A DNA stretch of 64,000 nucleotides from Zopfochytrium polystomum (Eukaryota > Chytridiomycota > Chytridiomycetes > Chytridiales > Chytridiaceae): NCBI GenBank assembly GCA_025765615.1, contig JAIVFJ010000018.1:372001-436000 (forward strand). Reading direction: 5' to 3'. A program made the position numbers and the translations under genes. A model generated the notes under the pieces. It saw nothing but the letters and a program-made list of their open reading frames with translations, was not told the origin of the DNA and did not search any database. Every line of letters begins with the position of its first letter. Positions within the stretch are counted from its first letter, which is position 1. Below are positions 1 through 11,335 of this stretch, piece by piece.

Positions 1-337
1 CCCTTTCGTATTTTCTCCTCTCTTTTACGGGCGAACACCGCACCTGCACTCCCGGCGGCTGTGATTTCCTCCACGCATATCCTGGTTCCCCAATATTATC
101 TCAGGCCTTTTTTTTTTCCATCTCCATTTTCTCTTCCTTTCTCTTCCTTACATCCGGGACCCCCGTCCATAGAGCGAAACAGACAGTTAACACGGGGGAA
201 AGGGCCGCAGTTTTTATTTTCATAATTACTTTTTCCCGGCGCGACCCTCCTTTCTTTCCTTTCCTTTTTTCTTTCTATATCCCTCGCATTTTCCACACTA
301 CTATCTTGCACATTCCCACACACGGGCCCGTTCTCCG

Positions 338-374
<37 letters not shown>

Positions 375-1021
375 ATTCTCGCCCAAGAATTGGAAGCGTC
401 CCCTTTTTTTATTCTCCCACCACTTTCCCATCCGCTTTTTTTTTCTTCCTTTTTCTTTTTTAATCCTGTCTCTCGCTGCCCTACACATCCGATAGATGGG
501 GCGGTGTCCTTCCTTCTTCCTTTTTTTCTTTCCCGACTGTCCCCAATAAAACGGCGAGTCCTTCTTCAAACCGCTTTCCCCTGAACACTACTTGCACACA
601 CACATGGGCACGAAAGGAAGGGGACAGGGCGGACTTGCACTTTCTCGGCTGTGTGTTGTGTGTGTCTAAGGGTACGGGCTTCCTCCAAGGAAGAAAAAAA
701 AGTGAAATAAACGAAAAAGGAGTTTTGCTTGGAGCTCAGTCAGCAAATTCTGGCTCAAGTTCTGGCTCGACATCGAGCCGTGAATCGACCTCATCGTTGG
801 ACATTTTTTTAAAAAAAAAATATATTTCTTCCCGATGCGGAACCAACGGAATAATGTGAGAAAAAGTACAAAGAAAAAAAGAGACAAAGCAAAAGGAAAT
901 GGCAAAAAAAAAAAAAAAAAGAAAGGAGTGTCAAAGAGAAGAAAAATGATGTGAAGGGAGAGGGGAACGCCAGGAGAAATGACACTAGTACTTTTAAAAG
1001 TTAAGGGAATCGGGTACGCTC
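1..1021. other. Low-complexity flank, no gene seen
   Basis: The stretch holds pyrimidine-rich DNA, a (CT)n run at about 340-371 and several A or T tracts. Open frames on either strand encode only low-complexity peptide. I see no exon with conserved composition. The last few hundred bases are the 3' flank of the minus-strand gene that ends at 1022. Confidence 0.6.
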
Positions 1022-2493
1022 TTACGGATGGGTGGAGGCAGAAGAGGACGACGCCTTAGCCTCGGGAGCAGGCCGGTCGTCGTCAGGGTTCCGCGTTGAA
1101 ACAACATAGTACATATAGGGCTCATGGTACGCAAACCAGTACAGCCAAATCGAAGAGAACATGATTATAAAGAGCAACGAGACAGCAACCACTGCAGCGA
1201 CGGGTGGGTGTGCTCGTACACGCCGTATGACAATGTACGAGCTCCCGTCGTTGAGCATGTTGGAGCCGTCGCTCGTTATCACTATAGTCTTGTTGTCGTT
1301 CGATAGGACTTGCGCCGTCTTGATAGCCTTGGCCTGCACTCTTGGTTCCCTGCTGACGACTGTCCAGCCCCATCCATAGTTCGGATCGTGAAGCCACCAA
1401 CCGCCCGGTGTCCAAAACGACGAAATACTGCCGCCCCTGCCAAACTCCCCAATGCTGTCGTCGTCGAAAAGAGACCTCGTCTCGTCGCCATCACCACCAA
1501 ACTCGTCCTCCTCGAAACCTTCCGCACCATCGTCGTCCACACCACTCTCGTCCACCTGGTCCGCATCCTCCACCTCGTCGACTGCCGCATCCCCCTCACC
1601 ACCGACATCCTCTACAGCCATCTCATTTTGGTCCTTACTCGTTGCGAAAATCCGCGTCCGCCTCAGCGTCCTCGAACTCCTCCGCATCGACCTCCTCTTC
1701 GTCTACAGCCTCCTCGTCATCGAAGGAGTCCGCGAAGTCCTCCTCGTCAACGGCCTCCTCGTCGTCGAATTCCTCCTCGTCGGCAGCCTCCTCATCATCG
1801 AACTCTTGCTCGTCAACCGCCGCCTCGTCGTCAAACTCTTGCTCGTCGACGGCCTCCTCGTCGTCAAACTCGTCAACGGCCGCGTAGTCGTCGTCGGCAG
1901 CGTCCTCGTCAACGGCTTCCTCGTCGTCGAGCTCCTCTTCGTCGACAGCGGTTTCGTCGTCAAACTCCTCCTCGTCGAGGGCGGCGTCGTCTTCGACGAG
2001 CTCGTCCTCGGCGCTCATCATATCGGCGGCCATGTCAGAGACCTTCTCGCCGTCGACGTAGCTGAAAATGTCGGCAAAAGTGTCGGCCAGCTCGCTTTGG
2101 ACCTCGTCCTTGAACTCGTCATTGTCAAAGGCGGCGGCCAGGCGGGCACGGCTCTCCTCATCCGGGAAGGCGTACTCGATGGCGCGGTTGGTGATCTCTT
2201 GGGCGACGGCGTCTTGGAAGTCGTCGTCCTGGAGGTCGTCGAAGGTGATGGACTGGCCATCAAACAGGTTCTCGGAGACGGCGGCCTGGCGGGTAGCGTC
2301 GACAAAGGTGTCGAGGATGCTGCTCAGCTCATCGTAGTCGGCGGCAGCTCTGCGTATGGGAGCGGAGTGAGACACAGACATGAAAGGACAGAACAAGACA
2401 CACTCACTGCTGAACCGCCTTCCGTGGGGTGGGGACGGCGATGACACCGGAGGCGACAACGCTGAGGATGCTGAGGATGGCGGAGACTCGCAT
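1022..2493 (-). CDS. Secreted or single-pass membrane protein with acidic repeats
   Basis: Exon 1 (2493-2408) starts MRVSAILSILSVVASG, a typical signal peptide. A 58-nt intron (2407-2350, GTGAGT...CGCAG) joins it in frame to exon 2. Exon 2 encodes a predicted helical region of about 100 residues, then a long run of Asp/Glu repeats based on an 11-residue unit like VDEQEFDDEEA. The frame then changes near 1638: the acidic composition continues in a second frame, which ends with a W/Y-rich segment, a hydrophobic span (VAAVVAVSLLFIIMF) and a short Ser/Ala tail. The change could be a second intron (a GTAAGG donor lies at 1638, with a weak in-frame acceptor at 1545) or an indel; I could not decide. 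Likely topology is an acidic lumenal or extracellular domain with a C-terminal anchor, perhaps cation binding. No family is recognised. Confidence 0.7.
1690..1995. repeat. Tandem repeat coding for acidic DE-rich units
   Basis: About 30-36-bp units rich in GTCGTC/CTCCTC triplets (plus strand) encode VDE-x-EFDDEEA-like peptides in the minus-strand gene. The repeat is in frame and coding, so length variation between strains would be expected without frame loss. Confidence 0.65.
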
Positions 2494-3288
2494 GTTTGAA
2501 GTTGTGGGTTGTTTGTGGAGGAAAAGGTGTGGGGCGTGTCTGATTGGGGAAGAAGGTCAGTCATTTTGGTACTCAGCCGCTGAGTGTGCTCAGCCAAGCG
2601 AGCGAACATGGGGGATGGGTATCCCAATAGAACAAAACAGAGAGGCGGGTGTAGGAGGGTGAGCAGAGGAGAATGTTGTGCTGGTAATGGCCGCAGTGTC
2701 AACAGGAAGGGGTTCAAATGCGGAGGCAAAGACGAGGGGGGTGCAACTGCCCGCCCTCGCCGTTTCCTGTTTCGGCACCAGTCCAAGGGAGGATGCAATG
2801 CTGGCGGCAAGAATGATATTATCGAAACCTTTGCGACTAGGCCGGTTGTTCGGCCTGCAGCGGGCGGGCGGGCGGTCGGCAGTAGATTGCAGGCACTTCA
2901 CGACAGGAGGTTCGGAGGGCCGAGTACCAGTCGTGGCCAGCTCGGCGACGGCTGTGGCTGTCTTCCCCCTCGCCGGTTCTGTCCACTCTCTCTCTGTCTC
3001 TGTCTCACTCCTCACCTTGCCTCGGCTGGCTGTGCGTGAGTTGAGGGCTGTTGGTGGGGGGGTTGCTGGTTTTTGTTTTTTTCTCTTCTGTGGATGAGGG
3101 GGGGCAAACGTTTTATAGGATGGGCCGCCCGCTGTGTGTCTGTCGGGCTGGGTTGTATTATCATTGGGACGTCTTGACCGCTTTTGATTGATTTCGCTCT
3201 TTTTTTCGTCTCCTCTCCGTTGCTGGTGGTGGGTGGTCTCTGTCTCTGTCTCTGCCTCTCCACATCTGTCTCTGTCTCACCTCAATGA

Positions 3289-3290
3289 CC

Positions 3291-3322
<32 letters not shown>
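3289..3322. repeat. (CTGT)n microsatellite
   Basis: About eight consecutive CTGT units. The reverse-complement repeat (ACAG)n occurs about 400 bp downstream, so the pair forms an inverted repeat. Confidence 0.9.
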
Positions 3323-3704
3323 CGCTTCTCCCTGCTTGTCTGGTGGCCGCGGTTGGTTGAATGTCTTTGGCGTCTACTACTGTCTGTCTGTCTTCCTCCC
3401 CCTCTGCCAAACAAGCCTTGTGTTTTTTGTTGGCTGTCTGTCTCTCGCCCTCTCTCCACCTCACTCCACCAACCCAACCTCCATTCACTGCTTTTCTTTC
3501 GTCCTTTTTTCTCCTTTCTTTTTTCTTCTCTGCTTGCGGTTTCACGAGACAGTGGGACCCTCCCTCCCCAGACGGGCCGACAGAGCAAAGGGGACAACGA
3601 GTACGAGTCTGTCTGGCGCCGCTTTGTTTGTGCCCCCTCTCCCTCCAAAACAAGGTGGATTGTTGTGATTGCCGTGTGTGTCTGATGTCGGTGTTATGGG
3701 CGGA

Positions 3705-3705
3705 C

Positions 3706-3736
<31 letters not shown>

Positions 3737-3738
3737 GG
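3705..3738. repeat. (ACAG)n microsatellite
   Basis: About eight ACAG units, the reverse complement of the CTGT array near 3.3 kb. Confidence 0.9.
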
Positions 3739-5087
3739 CAGATAGTGGAAGCAAGCAACAAAGGCGGGAGAGTGGGTGGGGGGGTGGCGAAGAACCGTTC
3801 ATAGGCCAGCCACCCAACCCACACAGCAAACTTACTTCGCCCACCACCAGAGCAGAAAAAGCGACGACTTTCTCCAAGAAGGGCGATGCAAGAGCTGGCT
3901 CCGCCCGCGCTTGTGCCGTTCGCGTTCGATTCCCTCCTCCTCCTTGCATTATCATTAGTTCGCGCTTTCTTCAGTTCCTCTTCCTTTTCCATTTCTGGGG
4001 GTTTTTTTTTTTTTTTTTTTTTTTTTTTGGCAGTCTCTTGCCGCTCGCGGGCTCAGCCCCGCCCTCGGCGCTTGCGTACGTTGCAAGCTGCTGCTTCCTT
4101 CTTTTTTTTTTTGGCTTATTTTATCACTTTTATTTTTTTTCTTCTTTTTAGTTTCCCCTTCCGAGTTTTTTTTCCCTATCCAGCCGAACCAACCCCTTTC
4201 CATCCCACAATCAAAGAGAACAAACCGCGGGGGTGGGAAATGAGGCGAGTGTGCTTTGTGACGTTGCGTGGCGCGGACTCCGCCGCCCGAACAAGAGGCC
4301 CTTTGCGCTTGGGTTGGTGGGAAGGGGAAGGACAGAAGGAGGAGGAGGGATGGAGACCTGATTAGACGGGAAGGGAGGGGAGAAGGCGCCAGTAGAAACT
4401 ACAAGCCAATAAAGACGACGGGGAGGGGCGGGGATGACGAAGAAGCAGCACGAAGAGACGATGTAAAGGCAAGGCAAAGCTGCCGAGGAAAGAAAGGAAG
4501 CGAACCACAAAAAAAAAGAAAAAAATTGGAGCCACGAAAAAAAAAAAGCAAACAAAAGGTCACAAGGAGGGGCGGTCAAAAGGACGGTGCGAAAAGAAGT
4601 TGGCAAGAGAGGAAAGTTGAGCAAGGATTTTGGCAGGCCGGCCACATCTTCGTGGTGAAGGCCGGCAATAGTGGGGGTGGTGGTGGTGTGTTGATGAGGT
4701 GTTCAGGGCAAACCATAACAAAAACAAAAGGGTGGGTCAAGAAAAAGGAAACAAAGAAAATAAAAAGGGTGGAGGGGTGCGGGTAGCGAGCGAAAACGGG
4801 ACACGGAAGCCGCGTCAACAGTTGCCACCCATACTTCGCGCCCCCTCTCGTCTTTGACATCCATCCCCTTGGGGATTCTACCCCTCAAAACGCCACTGAG
4901 CGCGTCTTTGCGAATCCTTTGCAAACTTCCGCCCCGTTCCTACACGTCACAAACGTCCAACCCCGCCCAACCCCCTTGCTCAAGAGTAAGGAGTCAAAGA
5001 AGCAAACGAAGCAGGCCCACAACAAAAGAAAAATGAAAAGGATCGGATCTAAAAAAAACTCATTATCAGGCTGCTCAGAGCGCGTGA

Positions 5088-7374
5088 TCACTCCGTCTTC
5101 CAGTTTGTGCGCTGCAGCACAAACACCTTTGGCTTCATGACCACCTTTATGGGCAGTCGGATGCCAAACATGAAGAACCGCGGCCGCCACGAGACGCGTC
5201 CGGCCAAAATGTCCGCCTTGACTGTGTCCAGCCATTTATCAAACTCGGCGCCCTTCAGCAACTCCACGCCATCAAGCCCGCGAATGTGCCCGAGAACCTT
5301 CCAGGCTTTCGACTCGTTCTCGTCTGCGTTCTCCGGGGACGAGGCGGCCTCTCCCGGACGGGTCCGCGTGCCGTTGACGTGGAAGTCAGGGGTCGTGGGT
5401 CAAGAGGTGTGTGTACCCGGCGTCCACGTACTCCCACGCGGACTTGTGCTTCTCCGATTTGGAGTACCGCCATCCTTCGCCCCTGTTCGCCTCGCCGAAA
5501 CGGGTTGCGCCAGTCTGTGCCGCGTACGAGTCCCAGTGAATGTACGGCAGCACCTTGTCCTCGTCGTCGTCATAGTACTCGACCTTGATGAAACGGTGGG
5601 CCTGTTCCAGTGCGACGCCCCCCGGGTAGTTCGTGCTCGAGATTTGGACAAACACGTGAGTGGCAACGAGAGCTGCCGCAGTGGCAGTAAGGAGGAGCGG
5701 CGAGAACAAAGCGCGGTGCACCAAAGATGCGCGTCCACGCTGGCGCTTCACTGTGGTCGTGGTAGTGGTCTTGGTTCCCTCGGTCGTGGTGACCGTTGTC
5801 TTGGTGTACGAGACAACTCCACGGGCAAGGCGGTAAATCCGGGTGGCAGCGATGGCCGCGGCGCTGTTGAAAAGAGGCACAGCGTACACAACAAACCGCC
5901 ATTCCTTGTGGCCGATCAAGGACATGACACTCACAAACGCGGCTGCAGGCAGAACAAGGCGGCGGGCGCGAGGGTCCACAACAGCAGCGTAGAGCGAAAG
6001 GGGAAGAGCAATTGGAGCAATGCGGGGCAGGAGTGCGGTGAAGTACTCGTGGATTGGGCTAACGCCGTACTCGGACGCGCGGCCTTCCACAATGTTGAAC
6101 TTGAACGACTCAAATTCGGGCCAGAACGGCGAGTCCTGCCGCTGCCACAGGTACGAGTCGACCAACACCGAGGAGGCAATCGAAACGACAGCGGACACAG
6201 TACCAACGATAATGAAAGGCACAGGCTTGAAACGTCCGGCGATCAGCTCGCCAATGAAGATGGGAGCGAAGAAGGCAAGGAGCTCAAGACGGTGGACAAG
6301 CGATACGTAGACTCCAAACGAGATCAGAATGAACGAGGACCATTCGTAGCCAGTCTTTGGAGCGTCGGGGTCTGGGAGTTTGACCGTCGTCACACGCTTC
6401 AACTTGCGGTCGGTGTCGCGTTCGAACGAGAGTGGCGGGCCACCAAATGTGCGTCGCTCAATGTTTTGCTCTCGAACTTCCTTCATGGTGATCGGCTTGA
6501 AGGCATCAATCCATGCGGACAGGGCGTAGTTGCAAATGATTAAGGCGAATGTGTTGGGCAGAGTGCGAGATCCCCAGAACATGAGGTGGAACTCTGACAG
6601 CGTCAACAAGCTCATCCAGGATCCAACAGATGCACCATAAATGCGACCAACAGATTGACGCAGGGAGCGAGTGGAGTGGACGAAGCAGAACGCAACACAG
6701 AACCGAATAATGTAGAGGGCAACGTTGAGCTCAAGGATCTCGGGTTTTCCGGCGGTGAAGGCTTGGATGATGTTCTGGGCCAGGAACCAAATGCCGACGG
6801 CGCCGTGGAAAGTACGGGGGACAACTCCAGGGAACTCGTTGTGGTCGAAAGCGGCGATGTCGCCCTTGAGATAGAGCAAATCATGGAGGGCGTGCACGTT
6901 GAATGACTCCTCCACCTTGGTGAAGGGGGCGGTGACGACAAAGTAACACATGATGCCCAGCGTGACGATGTCCCAGAATAGTCCCGGGAAGATGGCCATC
7001 AAGTCATAGTCCTCCAGCTTAAGAGGATCGTTCGTTATGGCTTCGTAAGCAGGGACAGGCGCATCCCGCTCTGCACAGATTGAGAGGGGAACGAGCCGGG
7101 GTGGGTGTTTGACAGAGGTTAGCGAGAGAAGAACCAAACGCGCGGTCATGGGAAAGTCGTAAGAGGCTACTCAACTGGTGGTGGCCGCTGTTGTTGTTGT
7201 TGTTGTTGATGTTGAGCCCTTTGCAATCGTCGCAGTCGACGCCCCGGTTGCCGCAGCAGCCGGCGATGAGGCCGTGGTCGCAGCCGCAGTAGGGGCTGCA
7301 GAGTCCGACTTTGCGGAGGTTGCGCTGGGGACGGGCGACGACGCGGCCTTGTCGCTCTTCTTCTTGTCCGCCAT
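5088..7374 (-). CDS. ALG12: ALG12-type alpha-1,6-mannosyltransferase (one-base shift near the end)
   Basis: An ER multi-span GT22-family enzyme that adds the eighth mannose (alpha-1,6, from dolichyl-P-mannose) to the lipid-linked N-glycan precursor. Exon 1 (7374-7176) encodes a Ser/Thr/Ala-rich N-terminus starting MADKKKSDK. Intron 7175-7071 (A|GTTGAG donor, GCTAAC branch-like site, TGTGCAG acceptor) joins in frame to exon 2. Family signatures are APFTKVEESFN at about residues 113-123 and GHKEWRF near residue 454, between many hydrophobic spans. The frame hits TGA at 5388-5386 directly after a CCCC run (plus GGGG, 5389-5392). Removing one C restores a frame of about 100 more residues ending in RTNWKTE at 5088. 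With that correction the protein is 726 aa, longer than the yeast enzyme because of low-complexity loops. The shift is probably a sequence error; recoding is possible. Confidence 0.88.
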
Positions 7375-7433
7375 GAACGCTGAATGACGATATTTCCTCT
7401 ACTTTTTTTTTTTTTTTTGTTGTTTTTCTCCTT

Positions 7434-7468
7434 TTCTTCTTCTTCTTCTTCTTCTTCTTCTTCTTCTT
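7434..7468. repeat. (TTC)n triplet repeat upstream of ALG12
   Basis: About eleven TTC triplets (GAA on the ALG12 sense strand) lie some 60 bp upstream of its start codon, next to T-tracts. Such homopurine tracts can form triplex structures; a regulatory effect is only inference. Confidence 0.8.
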
Positions 7469-7671
7469 TTTTTTGTTTCTTTTCTATCTTTTTTCTATCG
7501 CATTCCACTTCTGATTTTTCCATCATCGTTTCCTCTGGATGCTTGTCTCCTGTCTCGCTGTCTTCCCCATCAACTGCAAATGCCTCGAACCTCCCAACTG
7601 TGCCTATTATCCAAGAGTTTGCAATAAAAAAGAAAAGGTTCCATGCAGCAACCCAACCACTTCCTTCATCT

Positions 7672-9493
7672 TCAACCAATCTGTACCCCTGCAGCCAACA
7701 TCCGCTCGACAATGTCAGTCACCCACAAATCAATCCACGTTGCAGAGATTGGAGCCCCAGCCATCATGTTGTCCTTCGGTTGATCTGTCATGGCCTGCTT
7801 CAAAGGAAGTTCGCGAAGCAGAGGATCCAGTGTGTCCTCCAAGTCCCCATCGTGGCCCAGGGTGCTATCGCTGTCTTGATGGCGAGGTGGTCTGGGAGGG
7901 TCGGCAGTGGCACGGGGTTGATGCGCCAACTGGAACTTTTGGAAGTGGTTCAACAGGTGTTCTCGCAATGGCCACTTGTCTGAAGGCCCACCAAAGGTGA
8001 TTTGCATTCCATCCGTGGCGCTCACAGTGCGCAGTTCATCAGCAAAAAGCGGAGCGACTCGGATGTGAAAGATTCTTCCACTGTTGAGGTCGTTGGATTC
8101 TTGGATGGAGAATGTGTGGTGATCAAACCAGTCGTGCAAAGAGGAGCTCAAAAGAATGCCGTTGGTCACATCGTAGCAAGCGTCTACGCTGATCCTGCCT
8201 GCATTACAGTCCGCAACGGGCACAATGTGCGCAGCATGGCACCTCTCTGAGTGATGTTTCAAGACGACACATTGCTTGTCACGTTGTATAAGGGCTCTTT
8301 TCAGCTTTTTTTGCCGATTGGTATCTCTGCCCGTACTCCCTGAGCTTGATGTGGACGCCATACCTTTCAACCCAGGCTGCGTCAGTGGAAAACTAACTGG
8401 AATGAGCAAACCAAGGTTTCCTTACCGAGGCGTTTCTCCAAACTTTTGATCTGCTTTTCCAGTTTCGCTGATTCTGTTTGAAAGACAACGTCCACGTTCA
8501 TCCGGGTGTTTTGCAATTTCTCTTCCGCAGATTGGAGGTTCCCTTGCGCAGATTGGAGGTTCCTTTGCGCAGATTGGAGGATCTCTTGCGCAGATTGGAG
8601 GTTCTTTTGCGCAGATTGGAAGTTCTCTTGCGCAGATTGGAGGTTCTCTTGCGCAGATTGGAGCCTCGCTTCTGCTGATTGGAGATCCCTCTGGAGCAGC
8701 TCTTGCTTCGCAATTTCGCCGTTCTCCCGGCCCCGATCGGTTTGGTTTTGGCTGGCATAGGCGGACATTGATCGAACGTACAACTTGCGCATGGTTGCCT
8801 TCTCCTTTCTCGCCTCGTCGACCACCTTAGATTGCAAATCGACCTGCTTAGACTGCAAATCGACCTGCTTAGACTGCAAATCGACCTGCTTAGACTGCAA
8901 ATGGACCAGCCCAAACTGCAAATCCACCGATTTTTCAGCGTCCGCGCGCATACTACGAGCTGTCTCGACCGGCGGGTGCCCACAAAGGTTTTTGGCGATC
9001 AGGGTGTGGAGTCGAGTTAGCTCAGCCTCTAGAGCGGCCGTGTCGATGTTTGATGGCAACGACGAGACCGAGGCAGAACTCGCAGGCGAAGGAGCTGATT
9101 TCAAGGAGGAGAGGGAGCCCGGACGTCGGATGGGGTGCGGCGCGCCGCCCGAGCTTGACCTCGACTTGGCCTTGGGCTCCCGGAAGCGCCAACACCGTTG
9201 GTAATGGTGGCGGGAACAGTGTTGGTGGGAAGAAGTCGAGTAGAAGGGTCACCCGGGGCACCTTCGCCGTCTTCGTTTTCGTCGTCCTGTTCGTCGTCCT
9301 CATCTTCGTCGTCGTCCAGTTCATCGTCGTCACCCTCATCGTCGTCGTCGTCGTAATCGTCGTCGTCGTCGTAATCGTCGTCGTCGTCGCCGTCGTCGTC
9401 ACCGAGGTTCTCGGCATCGAGGTCGTCGTGGTGGACGTGGTAGTCGTGGTTGGTGTGATCGTCCTGTCCATCAATCTCCATGTTGGTGTCCAT
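7672..9493 (-). CDS. Coiled-coil protein with C-terminal HNH nuclease-like domain
   Basis: Three parts read in order on the minus strand. The first, from a likely ATG at 9493 (MDTNMEIDG), is a very acidic Asp-rich domain. The second (about 9104-8425) is a coiled coil of exact heptads: four DLQSKQV units and about eight LQSAQEN-like units. The third (about 8409-7672) resembles the HNH_2 family, with C-x-V...HAAHIVPVAD, then DVTNGILLSSSLHDWFD. The joins between the parts change frame. At the second join a GTAAGG donor (8425) allows a 29-nt intron, or a 35-nt intron from a GTTTGC donor would also keep frame; both are unusually short. The first join is unresolved (intron or indel). The HNH motif predicts metal-dependent DNA cleavage; the coiled coil suggests oligomerisation. 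Target and role are unknown. The third part alone could be a separate gene. Confidence 0.62.
8518..8672. repeat. 21-bp tandem repeat coding LQSAQEN heptads
   Basis: Seven to eight units of a 21-bp sequence containing GCAGATTGGAGGTTC. Read on the minus strand each unit is exactly one coiled-coil heptad. Confidence 0.85.
8826..8906. repeat. 21-bp tandem repeat coding DLQSKQV heptads
   Basis: Four units of a 21-bp sequence containing TTAGACTGCAAATCGACC, coding on the minus strand for the upstream part of the same coiled coil. The two arrays differ in sequence but share the seven-residue period. Confidence 0.85.
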
Positions 9494-10343
9494 CTCGCAG
9501 TGTGAGGCGCAAATGTATGTATGTTTGTGTCGTGTTCTTTTTTTAGAGTACACCCTCAACGCAGGCCAAGAAAGGTGCAGGCCTCACAGTGGCACACATG
9601 CCACATTTTTGACTTTTTGGGCATTATCGTACTGCTGCCGACAGATTCCAAGAAATCCCAAGAAATGAACTTCTAACAAACTACAGCCATATTCCAACGT
9701 TCCAAATTGATACATAATAGTGATAATGCCCCTCCATATTGATCTCGTCCCATTTCCAGCCGTCATCTGCGACATTGCTATCGGGTGTGGGAAGGGTTGG
9801 GAGTAGTATATGTTCTGACAATAGTTCAAAAATGGTATATGCTCAATGCAGATCAGAGTGCCATACTAATAATAATAAAGTCCACAGTGATCACTCCACT
9901 TGTCTCAAAGAAGTCCTTTGTGATGCTTTGGTTAAGCTTGGTTTTTGTGAAAGCATAGTGAATCAGGATACCGAAATGTGTGCAGACTATACCATGCACC
10001 ACCACTTAGTTAAAGAACTGTGAAAACAGATTTCCACGAAGAACTTGGTCCTTCTCAAGTTTTGGTCACTGGTCACCAATACGCAAACCTGATGCAACAA
10101 ATGTATATCACAAGTGTCCCATAAGTTCAGGCAGCCTCACATCATTACTACTGCTGTCAGCATGAGATTCTCAAGTATCTCACATAAGGTGTTGGTCATA
10201 GTTTAAATTCTTCAGCTCCTACTTTAGTATGATTCGGTACAACACATTGCATCTTTTCACATGGAAGTGTGACCTATCAGAAAGAGGTGTCAATTCTGGT
10301 CATTTCTCTAATTTTTTTGATTTTCCCCCTATTTTTAGTCCTT
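9494..10343. other. Unassigned AT-richer interval entering the transposon island
   Basis: Base composition drops from the GC-rich genes on the left. An open stretch at 9739-10023 (+) has no recognisable domain and no codon pattern like the neighbouring genes. Nothing else is supported. Confidence 0.5.
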
Positions 10344-11075
10344 GTGAGACTGTGCTCTCTAAATCCTCACCCTGGGCTATGGGTGGCAAATAGAGCAATG
10401 ACCTAAATACCAATCCTGAAAAGTGAAAAAGGGCAAAAAGGAGATGTCTTGGGGTCACTAGGCAGAACAATGTATTTGGAGTCTTAAGAAACACAAAGAA
10501 ACTCTCTTACTTCACACAAAAAGAAGACTCTCAAACTCAGACCAAAGGCAGCTGTGAAAAGGTGGCACACTAGCAAAGAATGTGCAGGGTTCTCTGGTCC
10601 ATGACACAGAGTGGGCCCAATGGGAGGCAAAAGCCAAAGCCAAAGGGGACTGGGAAATCTGGTAACAATGCTGGAGGCGCAAGAGGCAGCAAGCTCCAGG
10701 GAGCAGCACTAAGTGCAGCACTCCAATCCAACTGAAGAAGACAAGAGAGTGGGGAGGAAAGTGGCCAGACCTGGTCTGTTGGAGCCACAACCATGGAGCA
10801 AGGCTCCCTCTCTGTCAAAGACAAGCCCTAAGTTGGAGGGGGTTGGACACAGAGGGCAAACACAAGGAACAGTTAGTGTGCAGAGGTGTCTGTTGAATTA
10901 AATCAGAACTGTTTTCCACTTAACAGAACCAGACACAACTTGCCTGACTCCAAGGAGAAGTTCCAACTCAATCCAAGGAGGGGGCACACAGGGGTGGGAG
11001 ACAGTGGGACTCTTCTTGCTTCATCCTACTGAGACACAGACATCTGCTTCACCAAGCCAGAGGAATTCCCTGTTA
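10344..11075 (-). mobile_element. Partial inverted copy of the 2.2-kb TG...CA unit
   Basis: Starting TGTGAGACTGTGCTCTC, this stretch is the reverse complement of roughly 24545-25296 with scattered substitutions and small gaps. It corresponds to one end of that repeat and stops abruptly at about 11075, where copia-type LTR sequence begins. Confidence 0.75.
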
Positions 11076-11277
11076 GGCAGATCTGGATGGTTAGCAGCAA
11101 GAGGCACAAGACGGACCTGAACCCATTGTGACTGTCAGTTATTGTTCTCACAATGCCCATGGGAGAGCGAACCACCGCCAATGCAGACCTGGGCGCTGGC
11201 TTGTGCTGATGACAAATACTCCGAGTATTAAGTAGAACGGAAACCTGGTGTCAACAGTTTTCCTCCTCCTCTGCTCT
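11073..11277 (+). mobile_element. Internal fragment of a copia-type LTR
   Basis: Matches the reverse complement of about 32400-32610 at roughly 85-90 percent by eye, including the shared words ACTCCGAGTATT and AATAACTGACAGTCACAA. Both LTR ends are missing, so this is a truncated relic. Confidence 0.7.
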
Positions 11278-11335
11278 GTTATGAATCACCCTCTGAACAT
11301 TCCTTCATGGAACCTTCTGGAACCTCTGGAACAAT
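11278..11335 (+). mobile_element. Truncated Tf1/sushi-type LTR
   Basis: Begins with the LTR start TGTTATGAATCACCCTCTG and continues for only about 58 bp with an internal deletion relative to the 353-bp LTRs elsewhere in the window. Confidence 0.75.

Larger units (their letters stand above)
2494..5087. other. Intergenic low-complexity region
   Basis: Between the start of the acidic-repeat gene and the end of ALG12 I see no convincing exon. The interval contains (CTGT)n at about 3289-3322, (ACAG)n at about 3705-3738, a T-tract near 4002-4028 and A-rich stretches at 4505-4560. Open frames here on both strands translate the simple repeats and have no domain-like composition. Confidence 0.55.

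Noticed and set aside
8518..8906. CRISPR-like look of regularly spaced 21-bp repeats
   Set aside because: Units are contiguous with no spacers, the genome is eukaryotic, and each unit is exactly one coding heptad.
9739..10023. 95-codon frame in the left part of the transposon island
   Set aside because: No domain, no splice context and no homology to other parts of the window; length is compatible with chance.
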